Shown here one piece after another: positions 36,189 to 49,066 of a stretch of 64,000 bases of DNA. Position 1 is the stretch's first letter, and every line of letters starts with the position of its first letter. The notes under the pieces were generated by a model. That model was not told where the DNA came from. It made no database searches and saw only the letters and a list, made by a program, of their open reading frames with translations. Both the position numbers and the translations under genes were made by a program. This stretch comes from Megamerina dolium (Eukaryota; Arthropoda; Insecta; Diptera; Megamerinidae). The DNA lies in assembly GCA_963854835.1 (NCBI GenBank), contig OY978525.1, positions 52,435,429 through 52,499,428 of the forward strand, read 5' to 3'.

Positions 36189-37026
36189 CTCAAATAAGTA
36201 AATTCAAATGAATTGATTTCATTGAAAAACATGAAAAATACAAATTGTGGCTAAACCAAATTTTTATGAAATTGCAAAAAAGACAAATTCAAAATCCATT
36301 ATTTTCACTAAAAATCGTGAAAAAAGCAGATTGCTTACAAAATAAATTGTACTGAAGGGGCTCAAACAAGTAAATTCAAAATGAATTGATTTCATTGAAA
36401 AACGTGAAAAATACAAATTGTGGCTAAACCAAATTTTTATGAAATTGCTGAAAAAGACAAATTCAAAATCAATTATTTTCACTAAAAATCGTGAAAAAAG
36501 CAGATTGCTTACAAAATAAATTGTATTGAAGGGGCTCAAACAAGTAAATTCAAAATGAATTGATTTCATTGAAAATCGTGAAATTTACAAATTGTGGCTA
36601 AACCAAATTTTTTTGAAATTGCTGAAAAAGACAAATTCAAAATCCATTATTTTCACTAAAAATCGTGAAAAAAGCAGATTGCTTACAGAATAAATTGTAT
36701 TGAAAGGGCTCAAACAAGTAAATTCAAAATGAATTGATTTCAATGAAAATCGTGAAATTTACAAATTGTGGCTAAACCAAATTATTTTGAAATTGCTGAA
36801 AAAACAATTTCAAAAAACATTATTTTCACCAAAAATCGTGAAAAAAGCAGATTGCTTACAAAATAAATTGTATTGAAGGGGCTCAAACAAGTAAATTCAA
36901 AATGAATTGATTTCATTGAAAATCGTGAAATTTACAAATTGTGGCTAAACCAAATATTTCTGAAATTGCTGAAAAAGACAAATTCATAATCAATTATTTT
37001 CAAAAAAATCGTGAAAAAACAGATTG

Positions 37027-37080
37027 CTTACAAAATAAATTGTATTGAAGGGGCTTACAAAATAAATTGTATTGAAGGGG
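37027..37080 (+). repeat. 27-bp direct duplication in A (X2, second)
   Basis: Counterpart of 5879-5932, unchanged; the 892-bp spacing to the first duplication is also kept. Confidence 0.88.
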
Positions 37081-38863
37081 CTCAAATAAGTAAATTCAAA
37101 TGAATTGATTTCATTGAAAAACATGAAAAATACAAATTGTGGCTAAACCAAATTTTTATGAAATTGCAAAAAAGACAAATTCAAAATCCATTATTTTCAC
37201 TAAAAATCGTGAAAAAAGCAGATTGCTTTTTTGAAAGGGCTCAAACAAATATATTCAAAATGAATTGATTTCAATGAAAATCGTGAAATTTACAAATTGT
37301 GGCTAAACCAAATTATTTTGAAATTGCTGAAAAAGACAAATTCAAAATCCATTATTTTCACTAAAAATCGTGAAAAAACAGATTGCTTACAAAATAAATT
37401 GTATTGAAGGGGCTCAAACAAGTTAATTCAAAATGAATTATTTTCATTGAATATCGTGAAAAATACAAATTGTGGCTAAAACAAATTATTTTATAATTGC
37501 TGAAAAAGACATATTCAAAATCCATTATTTTCACTATAAATCGTGAAAAAAGCAGATTGCTTACAAAATAAATTGTATTGAAAGGGCTCAAGCAAGTAAA
37601 TTCAAAATGAATTGATTTCATTGAAAATCGTGAAATTTACAAATTGTGGCTAAACCAAATTTTTTTGAAATTGCTGAAAAAGACAAATTCAAAATCCATT
37701 ATTTTCACTAAAAATCGTGAAAAAAGCATATTGCTTACAAAATAAATTGTATTGAAGGGGCTCAAACAAGTAAATTAAAAATGAATTGATTTCATTGAAA
37801 ATCGTGAAATTTACAAATTGTGGCTAAACCAAATTTTTTTTGAAATTGCTGAAAAAGACAAATTCAAAATCCATTATTTTCACTAAAAATCGTGAAAAAA
37901 GCAGATTGCTTACAAAATAAATTGTATTGAAGGGGCTCAAACAAGTTAATTCAAAATGAATTGATTTCATTGAAAATCGTGAAATTTACAAATTGTGGCT
38001 AAACCAAACTTTTTTGAAATTGCCTTAAAAGACAAATTCAAAATCCATTATTTTCACTAAAAATCGTGAAAAAAGCAGATTGCTTACAAAATAAATTGTA
38101 TTGAAGGGGCTCAAACAAGTAAATTAAAAATGAATTGATTTCATTGAAAAACGTGAAAAATACAAATTGTGGCTAAACCAAATTTTTTTGAAATTGCTGA
38201 AAAAGTCAAATTTAAAATCCATTATTTTCACTAAAAATCGTGAAAAAACAGATTGCTTACAAAATAAATTGTATTGAAGGGGCTCACACAAGTTAATTCA
38301 AAATGCATTATTTTCACTGAAAAACGTGGAAAATACAAATTTTGGCTAAGCCAAATTTTTTTTGAAATTGCTGAAAAAGTCAAATTCAAAATCCATTATT
38401 TTCACTAAAAATCGTGAAAAAAGCAGATTGCTTACAAAATAAATTGTATTGAAGGGGCTCAAACAAGTAAATTCAAAATGAATTGATTTCATTGAAAATC
38501 GTGAAATTTACAAATTGTGGCTAAACCAAATTTTTTTGAAATTGCTGAAAAGGACAAATTCAAAATCCATTATTTTCACTAAAATCGTGAAAAAATGCAT
38601 TATTTTCACTAAAAATTGTGCAAAAACAGATTGCTTACAAAATAAATTGTATTGAAGGGGCTCAAACAAGTTAATTCAAAATGAATTGATTTCATTGAAA
38701 ATCATGAAATTTACAAATTGTGGCTAAACCAAATTTTTTTGAAATTGCTGAAAAGGACAAATTCAAAATCCATTATTTTCACTAAAATCGTGAAAAAATG
38801 CATTATTTTCACTAAAAATTGTGCAAAAACAGATTGCTTACAAAATAAATTGTATTGAAGGGG

Positions 38864-39413
38864 CTCAACAAGTTAATTCAAAATGAATTGATTTCATTGA
38901 AAATCGTCAAAACTACAAATTGAGGCTAAAAAAAATTGTTTTGAGAAGGGTAAAAAAAAGCAAATTTATAATCCATTATTTTCACTAAAAATCGTGAAAA
39001 AAACAGATTGCTTACAAAATAAATTGTATTGAAGGGGATCAAACAAATTAATTCAAAATGCATTATTTTCATTGAAAATCATGAGAAATACAAATTGTGG
39101 CCAAAACATATTGTTTTAAAATGGCTGAAAAAATCAAATTCAAAATCCATTATTTTCACTAAAATAGTCAAAAAACCCATTATTTTCACTAAAAATCGTG
39201 AAAAAAACAGATTGTTTACAAAATAAATTATATTGAAGGGGCTCAAACAAATAAATTCAAAATGAATTGATTTCATTGAAAAACGTGAAAAATACAAATT
39301 GTGGCTAAACCAATTTTTTTTGAAATTGCTGAAAAAGACAAATTCAAAATCCATTATTTTCACTAAAATCGTGAAAAAACGCATTATTTTCACTAAAAAT
39401 TGTGCAAAAACAG
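38864..39413 (+). repeat. M module 9
   Basis: Shared between block X2 (it corresponds to M2 and M12) and the first 1530-bp HOR copy, so X2 was the source of the HOR. Confidence 0.88.
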
Positions 39414-40138
39414 ATTGCTTACAAAATAAATTGTATTGAAGGGGCTCAAACAAGTAAATTCAAAATGTAAATTGATTTCATTGAAAATCGTGAAATTTAC
39501 AAATTGTGGCTAAACCAAATTTTTTTGAAATTACTGAAAAATACAATTTCAAAATCCATTATTTTCACTAAAATCGTGAAAAAACGCATTATTTTCACTA
39601 AAAATTGTGCAAAAACAGATTGCTTACAAAATAAATTGTATTGAAGGGGCTCAAACAAGTTAATTCAAAATGAATTGATTTCATTGAAAATCGTGAAATT
39701 TACAAATTGTGGCTAAACCAAACTTTTTTGAAATTGCCTTAAAAGACAAATTCAAAATCCATTATTTTCACTAAAAATCGTGAAAAAAGCAGATTGCTTA
39801 CAAAATAAATTGTATTGAAGGGGCTCAAACAAGTAAATTAAAAATGAATTGATTTCATTGAAAAACGTGAAAAATACAAATTGTGGCTAAACCAAATTTT
39901 TTTGAAATTGCTGAAAAAGTCAAATTTAAAATCCATTATTTTCACTAAAAATCGTGAAAAAACAGATTGCTTACAAAATAAATTGTATTGAAGGGGCTCA
40001 CACAAGTTAATTCAAAATGCATTATTTTCACTGAAAAACGTGGAAAATACAAATTTTGGCTAAGCCAAATTTTTTTTGAAATTGCTGAAAAAGACAAATT
40101 CAAAATCCATTATTTTCACTAAAAATCGTGAAAAAAGC

Positions 40139-40152
40139 ATATTGCTTTTGCA
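40139..40152 (+). other. Irregular junction between 1530-bp HOR copies 1 and 2
   Basis: GCATATTGCTT, normally followed by ACAAAATAAA, is joined to TGCAAAAACAG, normally preceded by AAAAATTG, with one T of uncertain origin between them. The same junction is at 41669-41682. The two sides are non-equivalent positions of subunit A, so this join is end-joining-like rather than in-register exchange. Confidence 0.85.
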
Positions 40153-40393
40153 AAAACAGATTGCTTACAAAATAAATTGTATTGAAGGGGCTCAAACAAG
40201 TTAATTCAAAATGAATTGATTTCATTGAAAATCATGAAATTTACAAATTGTGGCTAAACCAAATTTTTTTGAAATTGCTGAAAAGGACAAATTCAAAATC
40301 CATTATTTTCACTAAAATCGTGAAAAAATGCATTATTTTCACTAAAAATTGTGCAAAAACAGATTGCTTACAAAATAAATTGTATTGAAGGGG

Positions 40394-40943
40394 CTCAACA
40401 AGTTAATTCAAAATGAATTGATTTCATTGAAAATCGTCAAAACTACAAATTGAGGCTAAAAAAAATTGTTTTGAGAAGGGTAAAAAAAAGCAAATTTATA
40501 ATCCATTATTTTCACTAAAAATCGTGAAAAAAACAGATTGCTTACAAAATAAATTGTATTGAAGGGGATCAAACAAATTAATTCAAAATGCATTATTTTC
40601 ATTGAAAATCATGAGAAATACAAATTGTGGCCAAAACATATTGTTTTAAAATGGCTGAAAAAATCAAATTCAAAATCCATTATTTTCACTAAAATAGTCA
40701 AAAAACCCATTATTTTCACTAAAAATCGTGAAAAAAACAGATTGTTTACAAAATAAATTATATTGAAGGGGCTCAAACAAATAAATTCAAAATGAATTGA
40801 TTTCATTGAAAAACGTGAAAAATACAAATTGTGGCTAAACCAATTTTTTTTGAAATTGCTGAAAAAGACAAATTCAAAATCCATTATTTTCACTAAAATC
40901 GTGAAAAAACGCATTATTTTCACTAAAAATTGTGCAAAAACAG
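40394..40943 (+). repeat. M module 10
   Basis: Lies in the second 1530-bp copy; no difference from M9 was noticed. Confidence 0.88.
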
Positions 40944-41923
40944 ATTGCTTACAAAATAAATTGTATTGAAGGGGCTCAAACAAGTAAATTCAAAATGTAA
41001 ATTGATTTCATTGAAAATCGTGAAATTTACAAATTGTGGCTAAACCAAATTTTTTTGAAATTACTGAAAAATACAATTTCAAAATCCATTATTTTCACTA
41101 AAATCGTGAAAAAACGCATTATTTTCACTAAAAATTGTGCAAAAACAGATTGCTTACAAAATAAATTGTATTGAAGGGGCTCAAACAAGTTAATTCAAAA
41201 TGAATTGATTTCATTGAAAATCGTGAAATTTACAAATTGTGGCTAAACCAAACTTTTTTGAAATTGCCTTAAAAGACAAATTCAAAATCCATTATTTTCA
41301 CTAAAAATCGTGAAAAAAGCAGATTGCTTACAAAATAAATTGTATTGAAGGGGCTCAAACAAGTAAATTAAAAATGAATTGATTTCATTGAAAAACGTGA
41401 AAAATACAAATTGTGGCTAAACCAAATTTTTTTGAAATTGCTGAAAAAGTCAAATTTAAAATCCATTATTTTCACTAAAAATCGTGAAAAAACAGATTGC
41501 TTACAAAATAAATTGTATTGAAGGGGCTCACACAAGTTAATTCAAAATGCATTATTTTCACTGAAAAACGTGGAAAATACAAATTTTGGCTAAGCCAAAT
41601 TTTTTTTGAAATTGCTGAAAAAGACAAATTCAAAATCCATTATTTTCACTAAAAATCGTGAAAAAAGCATATTGCTTTTGCAAAAACAGATTGCTTACAA
41701 AATAAATTGTATTGAAGGGGCTCAAACAAGTTAATTCAAAATGAATTGATTTCATTGAAAATCATGAAATTTACAAATTGTGGCTAAACCAAATTTTTTT
41801 GAAATTGCTGAAAAGGACAAATTCAAAATCCATTATTTTCACTAAAATCGTGAAAAAATGCATTATTTTCACTAAAAATTGTGCAAAAACAGATTGCTTA
41901 CAAAATAAATTGTATTGAAGGGG

Positions 41924-42473
41924 CTCAACAAGTTAATTCAAAATGAATTGATTTCATTGAAAATCGTCAAAACTACAAATTGAGGCTAAAAAAAATTGTT
42001 TTGAGAAGGGTAAAAAAAAGCAAATTTATAATCCATTATTTTCACTAAAAATCGTGAAAAAAACAGATTGCTTACAAAATAAATTGTATTGAAGGGGATC
42101 AAACAAATTAATTCAAAATGCATTATTTTCATTGAAAATCATGAGAAATACAAATTGTGGCCAAAACATATTGTTTTAAAATGGCTGAAAAAATCAAATT
42201 CAAAATCCATTATTTTCACTAAAATAGTCAAAAAACCCATTATTTTCACTAAAAATCGTGAAAAAAACAGATTGTTTACAAAATAAATTATATTGAAGGG
42301 GCTCAAACAAATAAATTCAAAATGAATTGATTTCATTGAAAAACGTGAAAAATACAAATTGTGGCTAAACCAATTTTTTTTGAAATTGCTGAAAAAGACA
42401 AATTCAAAATCCATTATTTTCACTAAAATCGTGAAAAAACGCATTATTTTCACTAAAAATTGTGCAAAAACAG
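41924..42473 (+). repeat. M module 11
   Basis: Lies in the third, partial copy. After it the sequence changes to the AATCGTGAAAAAAAACAG, GGGGTTCAAAC series as after M7, which marks the right end of the HOR. Confidence 0.88.
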
Positions 42474-42665
42474 ATTGCTTACAAAATAAATTGTATTGAA
42501 GGGGCTCAAACAAGTAAATTCAAAATGTAAATTGATTTCATTGAAAATCGTGAAATTTACAAATTGTGGCTAAACCAAATTTTTTTGAAATTACTGAAAA
42601 ATACAATTTCAAAATCCATTATTTTCACTAAAATCGTGAAAAAACGCATTATTTTCACTAAAAAT

Positions 42666-43280
42666 CGTGAAAAAAAACAGATTGCTTACAAAATAAATTG
42701 TATTGAAGGGGTTCAAACAAGTTAATTCAAAATGAATTGATATCATTGAAAAACGTGAAATTTACAAATTGTGGCTAAATCAAATTTTTTTGAAATTGCT
42801 GAAAAAGACAAATTCAAAATCCATTATTTTCACTAAAAATCGTGAAAAAAAGCAGATTGCTTACAAAATAAATTGTATTGAAGGGGCTCAAACAAGTAAA
42901 TTCAAAATGAATTGATTTCATTGAAAATCGTGAAATTTACAAATTGTGGCTAAACCAAATTTTTTTTGAAATTGCTGAAAAAGACAAATTCAAAATCCAT
43001 TATTTTCACTAAAAATCGTGAAAAAAGCAGATTGCTTACAAAATAAATTGTATTGAAGGGGCTCAAACAAGTTAATTCAAAATGAATTGATTTCATTGAA
43101 AATCGTGAAATTTACAAATTGTGGCTAAACCAAACTTTTTTGAAATTGCTGAAAAAGACAAATTCAAAATCCATTATTTTCACTAAAAATCGTGAAAAAA
43201 GCAGATTGCTTACAAAATAAATTGTATTGAAGGGGCTCAAACAAGTAAATTAAAAATGAATTGATTTCATTGAAAAACGT
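42666..43280 (+). repeat. A-B dimers between the 1530-bp HOR and block X3
   Basis: GGGGTTCAAAC, GATATCATT, TAAATCAAA and CCAAACTTTTTTG dimers, the same series as 33105-33720 and 51864-52480. Nothing else is seen. Confidence 0.85.
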
Positions 43281-44421
43281 GAAAAATACAAATTGTGGCT
43301 AAACCAAATTTTTTTGAAATTGCTGAAAAAGTCAAATTTAAAATCCATTATTTTCACTAAAAATCGTGAAAAAACAGATTGCTTACAAAATAAATTGTAT
43401 TGAAGGGGCTCACACAAGTTAATTCAAAATGCATTATTTTCACTGAAAAACGTGGAAAATACAAATTTTGGCTAAGCCAAATTTTTTTTGAAATTGCTGA
43501 AAAAGACAAATTCAAAATCCATTATTTTCACTAAAAATCGTGAAAAAAGCAGATTGCTTACAAAATAAATTGTATTGAAGGGGCTCAAACAAGTTAATTC
43601 AAAATGAATTGATATCATTGAAAAACGTGAAATTTACAAATTGTGGCTAAATCAAATTTTTTTGAAATTGCTGAAAAAGACAAATTCAAAATCCATTATT
43701 TTCACTAAAAATCGTGAAAAAAGCATATTGCTTACAAAATAAATTGTATTGTAGGGGCTCAAACAAGTAAATTCAAAATGAATTGATTTCATTGAAAATC
43801 GTGAAATTTACAAATTGTGGCTAAACCAAATATTTCTGAAATTGCTGAAAAAGACAAATTCATAATCAATTATTTTCAAAAAAATCGTGAAAAAACAGAT
43901 TGCTTACAAAATAAATTGTATTGAAGGGGCTCAAATAAGTAAATTCAAATGAATTGATTTCATTGAAAAACATGAAAAATACAAATTGTGGGTAAACCAA
44001 ATTTTTATGAAATTGCTGAAAAAGACAAATTCAAAATCCATTATTTTCACTAAAAATCGTGAAAAAAGCAGATTGCTTACAGAATAAATTGTATTGAAAG
44101 GGCTCAAACAAGTAAATTCAAAATGAATTGATTTCAATGAAAATCGTGAAATTTACAAATTGTGGCTAAACCAAATTATTTTGAAATTGCTGAAAAAGAC
44201 AATTTCAAAATCCATTATTTTCACCAAAAATCGTGAAAAAAGCAGATTGCTTACAAAATAAATTGTATTGAAGGGGCTCAAACAAGTAAATTCAAAATGA
44301 ATTGATTTCATTGAAAATCGTGAAATTTACAAATTGTGGCTAAACCAAATATTTCTGAAATTGCTGAAAAAGACAAATTCATAATCAATTATTTTCAAAA
44401 AAATCGTGAAAAAACAGATTG

Positions 44422-44475
44422 CTTACAAAATAAATTGTATTGAAGGGGCTTACAAAATAAATTGTATTGAAGGGG
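44422..44475 (+). repeat. 27-bp direct duplication in A (X3, first)
   Basis: Counterpart of 36135-36188. Confidence 0.88.
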
Positions 44476-45313
44476 CTCAAATAAGTAAATTCAAATGAAT
44501 TGATTTCATTGAAAAACATGAAAAATACAAATTGTGGCTAAACCAAATTTTTATGAAATTGCAAAAAAGACAAATTCAAAATCCATTATTTTCACTAAAA
44601 ATCGTGAAAAAAGCAGATTGCTTACAAAATAAATTGTACTGAAGGGGCTCAAACAAGTAAATTCAAAATGAATTGATTTCATTGAAAAACGTGAAAAATA
44701 CAAATTGTGGCTAAACCAAATTTTTATGAAATTGCTGAAAAAGACAAATTCAAAATCAATTATTTTCACTAAAAATCGTGAAAAAAGCAGATTGCTTACA
44801 AAATAAATTGTATTGAAGGGGCTCAAACAAGTAAATTCAAAATGAATTGATTTCATTGAAAATCGTGAAATTTACAAATTGTGGCTAAACCAAATTTTTT
44901 TGAAATTGCTGAAAAAGACAAATTCAAAATCCATTATTTTCACTAAAAATCGTGAAAAAAGCAGATTGCTTACAGAATAAATTGTATTGAAAGGGCTCAA
45001 ACAAGTAAATTCAAAATGAATTGATTTCAATGAAAATCGTGAAATTTACAAATTGTGGCTAAACCAAATTATTTTGAAATTGCTGAAAAAACAATTTCAA
45101 AAAACATTATTTTCACCAAAAATCGTGAAAAAAGCAGATTGCTTACAAAATAAATTGTATTGAAGGGGCTCAAACAAGTAAATTCAAAATGAATTGATTT
45201 CATTGAAAATCGTGAAATTTACAAATTGTGGCTAAACCAAATATTTCTGAAATTGCTGAAAAAGACAAATTCATAATCAATTATTTTCAAAAAAATCGTG
45301 AAAAAACAGATTG

Positions 45314-45367
45314 CTTACAAAATAAATTGTATTGAAGGGGCTTACAAAATAAATTGTATTGAAGGGG
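45314..45367 (+). repeat. 27-bp direct duplication in A (X3, second)
   Basis: Counterpart of 37027-37080. Confidence 0.88.
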
Positions 45368-47150
45368 CTCAAATAAGTAAATTCAAATGAATTGATTTCA
45401 TTGAAAAACATGAAAAATACAAATTGTGGCTAAACCAAATTTTTATGAAATTGCAAAAAAGACAAATTCAAAATCCATTATTTTCACTAAAAATCGTGAA
45501 AAAAGCAGATTGCTTTTTTGAAAGGGCTCAAACAAATATATTCAAAATGAATTGATTTCAATGAAAATCGTGAAATTTACAAATTGTGGCTAAACCAAAT
45601 TATTTTGAAATTGCTGAAAAAGACAAATTCAAAATCCATTATTTTCACTAAAAATCGTGAAAAAACAGATTGCTTACAAAATAAATTGTATTGAAGGGGC
45701 TCAAACAAGTTAATTCAAAATGAATTATTTTCATTGAATATCGTGAAAAATACAAATTGTGGCTAAAACAAATTATTTTATAATTGCTGAAAAAGACATA
45801 TTCAAAATCCATTATTTTCACTATAAATCGTGAAAAAAGCAGATTGCTTACAAAATAAATTGTATTGAAAGGGCTCAAGCAAGTAAATTCAAAATGAATT
45901 GATTTCATTGAAAATCGTGAAATTTACAAATTGTGGCTAAACCAAATTTTTTTGAAATTGCTGAAAAAGACAAATTCAAAATCCATTATTTTCACTAAAA
46001 ATCGTGAAAAAAGCATATTGCTTACAAAATAAATTGTATTGAAGGGGCTCAAACAAGTAAATTAAAAATGAATTGATTTCATTGAAAATCGTGAAATTTA
46101 CAAATTGTGGCTAAACCAAATTTTTTTTGAAATTGCTGAAAAAGACAAATTCAAAATCCATTATTTTCACTAAAAATCGTGAAAAAAGCAGATTGCTTAC
46201 AAAATAAATTGTATTGAAGGGGCTCAAACAAGTTAATTCAAAATGAATTGATTTCATTGAAAATCGTGAAATTTACAAATTGTGGCTAAACCAAACTTTT
46301 TTGAAATTGCCTTAAAAGACAAATTCAAAATCCATTATTTTCACTAAAAATCGTGAAAAAAGCAGATTGCTTACAAAATAAATTGTATTGAAGGGGCTCA
46401 AACAAGTAAATTAAAAATGAATTGATTTCATTGAAAAACGTGAAAAATACAAATTGTGGCTAAACCAAATTTTTTTGAAATTGCTGAAAAAGTCAAATTT
46501 AAAATCCATTATTTTCACTAAAAATCGTGAAAAAACAGATTGCTTACAAAATAAATTGTATTGAAGGGGCTCACACAAGTTAATTCAAAATGCATTATTT
46601 TCACTGAAAAACGTGGAAAATACAAATTTTGGCTAAGCCAAATTTTTTTTGAAATTGCTGAAAAAGACAAATTCAAAATCCATTATTTTCACTAAAAATC
46701 GTGAAAAAAGCATATTGCTTACAAAATAAATTGTATTGAAGGGGCTCAAACAAGTAAATTCAAAATGAATTGATTTCATTGAAAATCGTGAAATTTACAA
46801 ATTGTGGCTAAACCAAATTTTTTTGAAATTGCTGAAAAGGACAAATTCAAAATCCATTATTTTCACTAAAATCGTGAAAAAATGCATTATTTTCACTAAA
46901 AATTGTGCAAAAACAGATTGCTTACAAAATAAATTGTATTGAAGGGGCTCAAACAAGTTAATTCAAAATGAATTGATTTCATTGAAAATCATGAAATTTA
47001 CAAATTGTGGCTAAACCAAATTTTTTTGAAATTGCTGAAAAGGACAAATTCAAAATCCATTATTTTCACTAAAATCGTGAAAAAATGCATTATTTTCACT
47101 AAAAATTGTGCAAAAACAGATTGCTTACAAAATAAATTGTATTGAAGGGG

Positions 47151-47700
47151 CTCAACAAGTTAATTCAAAATGAATTGATTTCATTGAAAATCGTCAAAAC
47201 TACAAATTGAGGCTAAAAAAAATTGTTTTGAGAAGGGTAAAAAAAAGCAAATTTATAATCCATTATTTTCACTAAAAATCGTGAAAAAAACAGATTGCTT
47301 ACAAAATAAATTGTATTGAAGGGGATCAAACAAATTAATTCAAAATGCATTATTTTCATTGAAAATCATGAGAAATACAAATTGTGGCCAAAACATATTG
47401 TTTTAAAATGGCTGAAAAAATCAAATTCAAAATCCATTATTTTCACTAAAATAGTCAAAAAACCCATTATTTTCACTAAAAATCGTGAAAAAAACAGATT
47501 GTTTACAAAATAAATTATATTGAAGGGGCTCAAACAAATAAATTCAAAATGAATTGATTTCATTGAAAAACGTGAAAAATACAAATTGTGGCTAAACCAA
47601 TTTTTTTTGAAATTGCTGAAAAAGACAAATTCAAAATCCATTATTTTCACTAAAATCGTGAAAAAACGCATTATTTTCACTAAAAATTGTGCAAAAACAG
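47151..47700 (+). repeat. M module 12
   Basis: Right end of block X3, 5227 bp after M11. Followed by two AATGTAAATTG subunits, as after M6 and M15. Confidence 0.88.
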
Positions 47701-47947
47701 ATTGCTTACAAAATAAATTGTATTGAAGGGGCTCAAACAAGTAAATTCAAAATGTAAATTGATTTCATTGAAAATCGTGAAATTTACAAATTGTGGCTAA
47801 ACCAAATTTTTTTGAAATTACTGAAAAATACAATTTCAAAATCCATTATTTTCACTAAAATCGTGAAAAAACGCATTATTTTCACTAAAAATTGTGCAAA
47901 AACAGATTGCTTACAAAATAAATTGTATTGAAGGGGCTCAAACAAGT

Positions 47948-49066
47948 AAATTCAAAATGTAAATTGATTTCATTGAAAATCGTGAAATTTACAAATTGTG
48001 GCTAAACCAAATTGTTATGAAATTGCTGAAAAGGACAAATTCAAAATCCATTATTTTCACTAAAAATCGTGAAAAAAGCAGATTGCTTACAAAATAAATT
48101 GTATTGTAGGGGCTCAAACAAGTAAATTCAAAATGAATTGATTTCATTGAAAATCGTGAAATTTTCAAATTGTGGCTAAACCAAATTTTTTTGAAATTGC
48201 TGAAAAAGACAAATTCAAAATCCATTATTTTCACTAAAAATCGTGAAAAAAGCATATTGCTTACAAAATAAATTGTATTGTAGGGGCTCAAACAAGTAAA
48301 TTCAAAATGAATTGATTTCATTGAAAAACGTGAAAAATACAAATTGTGGCTAAACCAAATTTTTTTTGAAATTGCTGAAAAAGACAAATTCAAAATCCAT
48401 TATTTTCACTAAAAATCGTGAAAAAAGCAGATTGCTTACAAAATAAATTGTATTGAAGGGGCTCAAACAAGTAAATTCAAAATGAATTGATTTCATTGAA
48501 AATCGTGAAATTTACAAATTGTGGCTAAACCAAATTTTTTTGAAATTGCTGAAAAAGACAAATTCAAAATCCATTATTTTCACTAAAAATCGTGAAAAAA
48601 TCAGATTGCTTACAAAATAAATTGTACTGAAGGGGCTCAAACAAGTAAATTCAAAATGACTTGATTTCATTGAAAAACGTGAGAAATACAAATTGTGGCT
48701 AAACCAAATTTTTATGAAATTGCTGAAAAAGACAAATTCAAAATCCATTATTTTCACTAAAAATCGTGAAAAAAGCAGATTGCTTACAAAATAAATTGTA
48801 TTGTAGGGGCTCAAACAAGTAAATTCAAAATGAATTGATTTCATTGAAAATCGTGAAATTTCCAAATTGTGGCTAAACCAAATTTTTTTGAAATTGCTGA
48901 AAAAGACAAATTCAAAATCCATTATTTTCACTAAAAATCGAGAAAAAAGCAGATTGCTTACAAAATAAATTGTATTGAAAGGGCTCAAGCAAGTAAATTC
49001 AAAATGAATTGATTTCATTGAAAATCGTGAAATTTACAAATTGTGGCTAAACCAAATTTTTTTGAA
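47948..49066 (+). repeat. A-B dimers linking X3 and Q2
   Basis: CCAAATTGTTATG, TATTGTAGGGG and ATCAGATTGC dimers. About 48410-48933 matches 10360-10885 at offset 38048, then TCGAG replaces TCGTG and the match moves to different dimers. About 1.4 kb of block P present in the first round has no counterpart here. Confidence 0.82.

Larger units (their letters stand above)
34994..39679 (+). repeat. Block X copy 2, with left extension
   Basis: Matches 43281-47947 at a constant offset of 8287 bp (about 4.67 kb), and the part from 35469 matches block X1. Only two differences were seen against copy 3: AAAGTCAAATTC against AAAGACAAATTC near 38378, and GCAGATTGC against GCATATTGC near 38421. The right edge is AAGTTAATTC here against AAGTAAATTC in copy 3. 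Confidence 0.88.
38619..42665 (+). repeat. 1530-bp HOR in 2.6 direct copies
   Basis: Copies 38619-40148, 40149-41678 and a partial 41679-42665. No difference between copies was seen in the parts compared, including three M modules (9, 10, 11) at exactly 1530-bp spacing. Each full copy ends in GCATATTGCTT joined to TTGCAAAAACAG, an irregular junction absent elsewhere. The identity suggests this is among the most recent amplifications in the window. It could also be inflated or shortened in an assembly. Confidence 0.9.
43281..47947 (+). repeat. Block X copy 3, with left extension
   Basis: Matches X2 at offset 8287. Opens the second round of the super-repeat: it is followed by Y-like, C island and W blocks in the same order as X1. 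Confidence 0.88.

Noticed and set aside
40139..40152. Insertion of foreign DNA at the 1530-bp HOR junction
   Set aside because: Both sides are ordinary A-subunit sequence; only one T is of uncertain origin.
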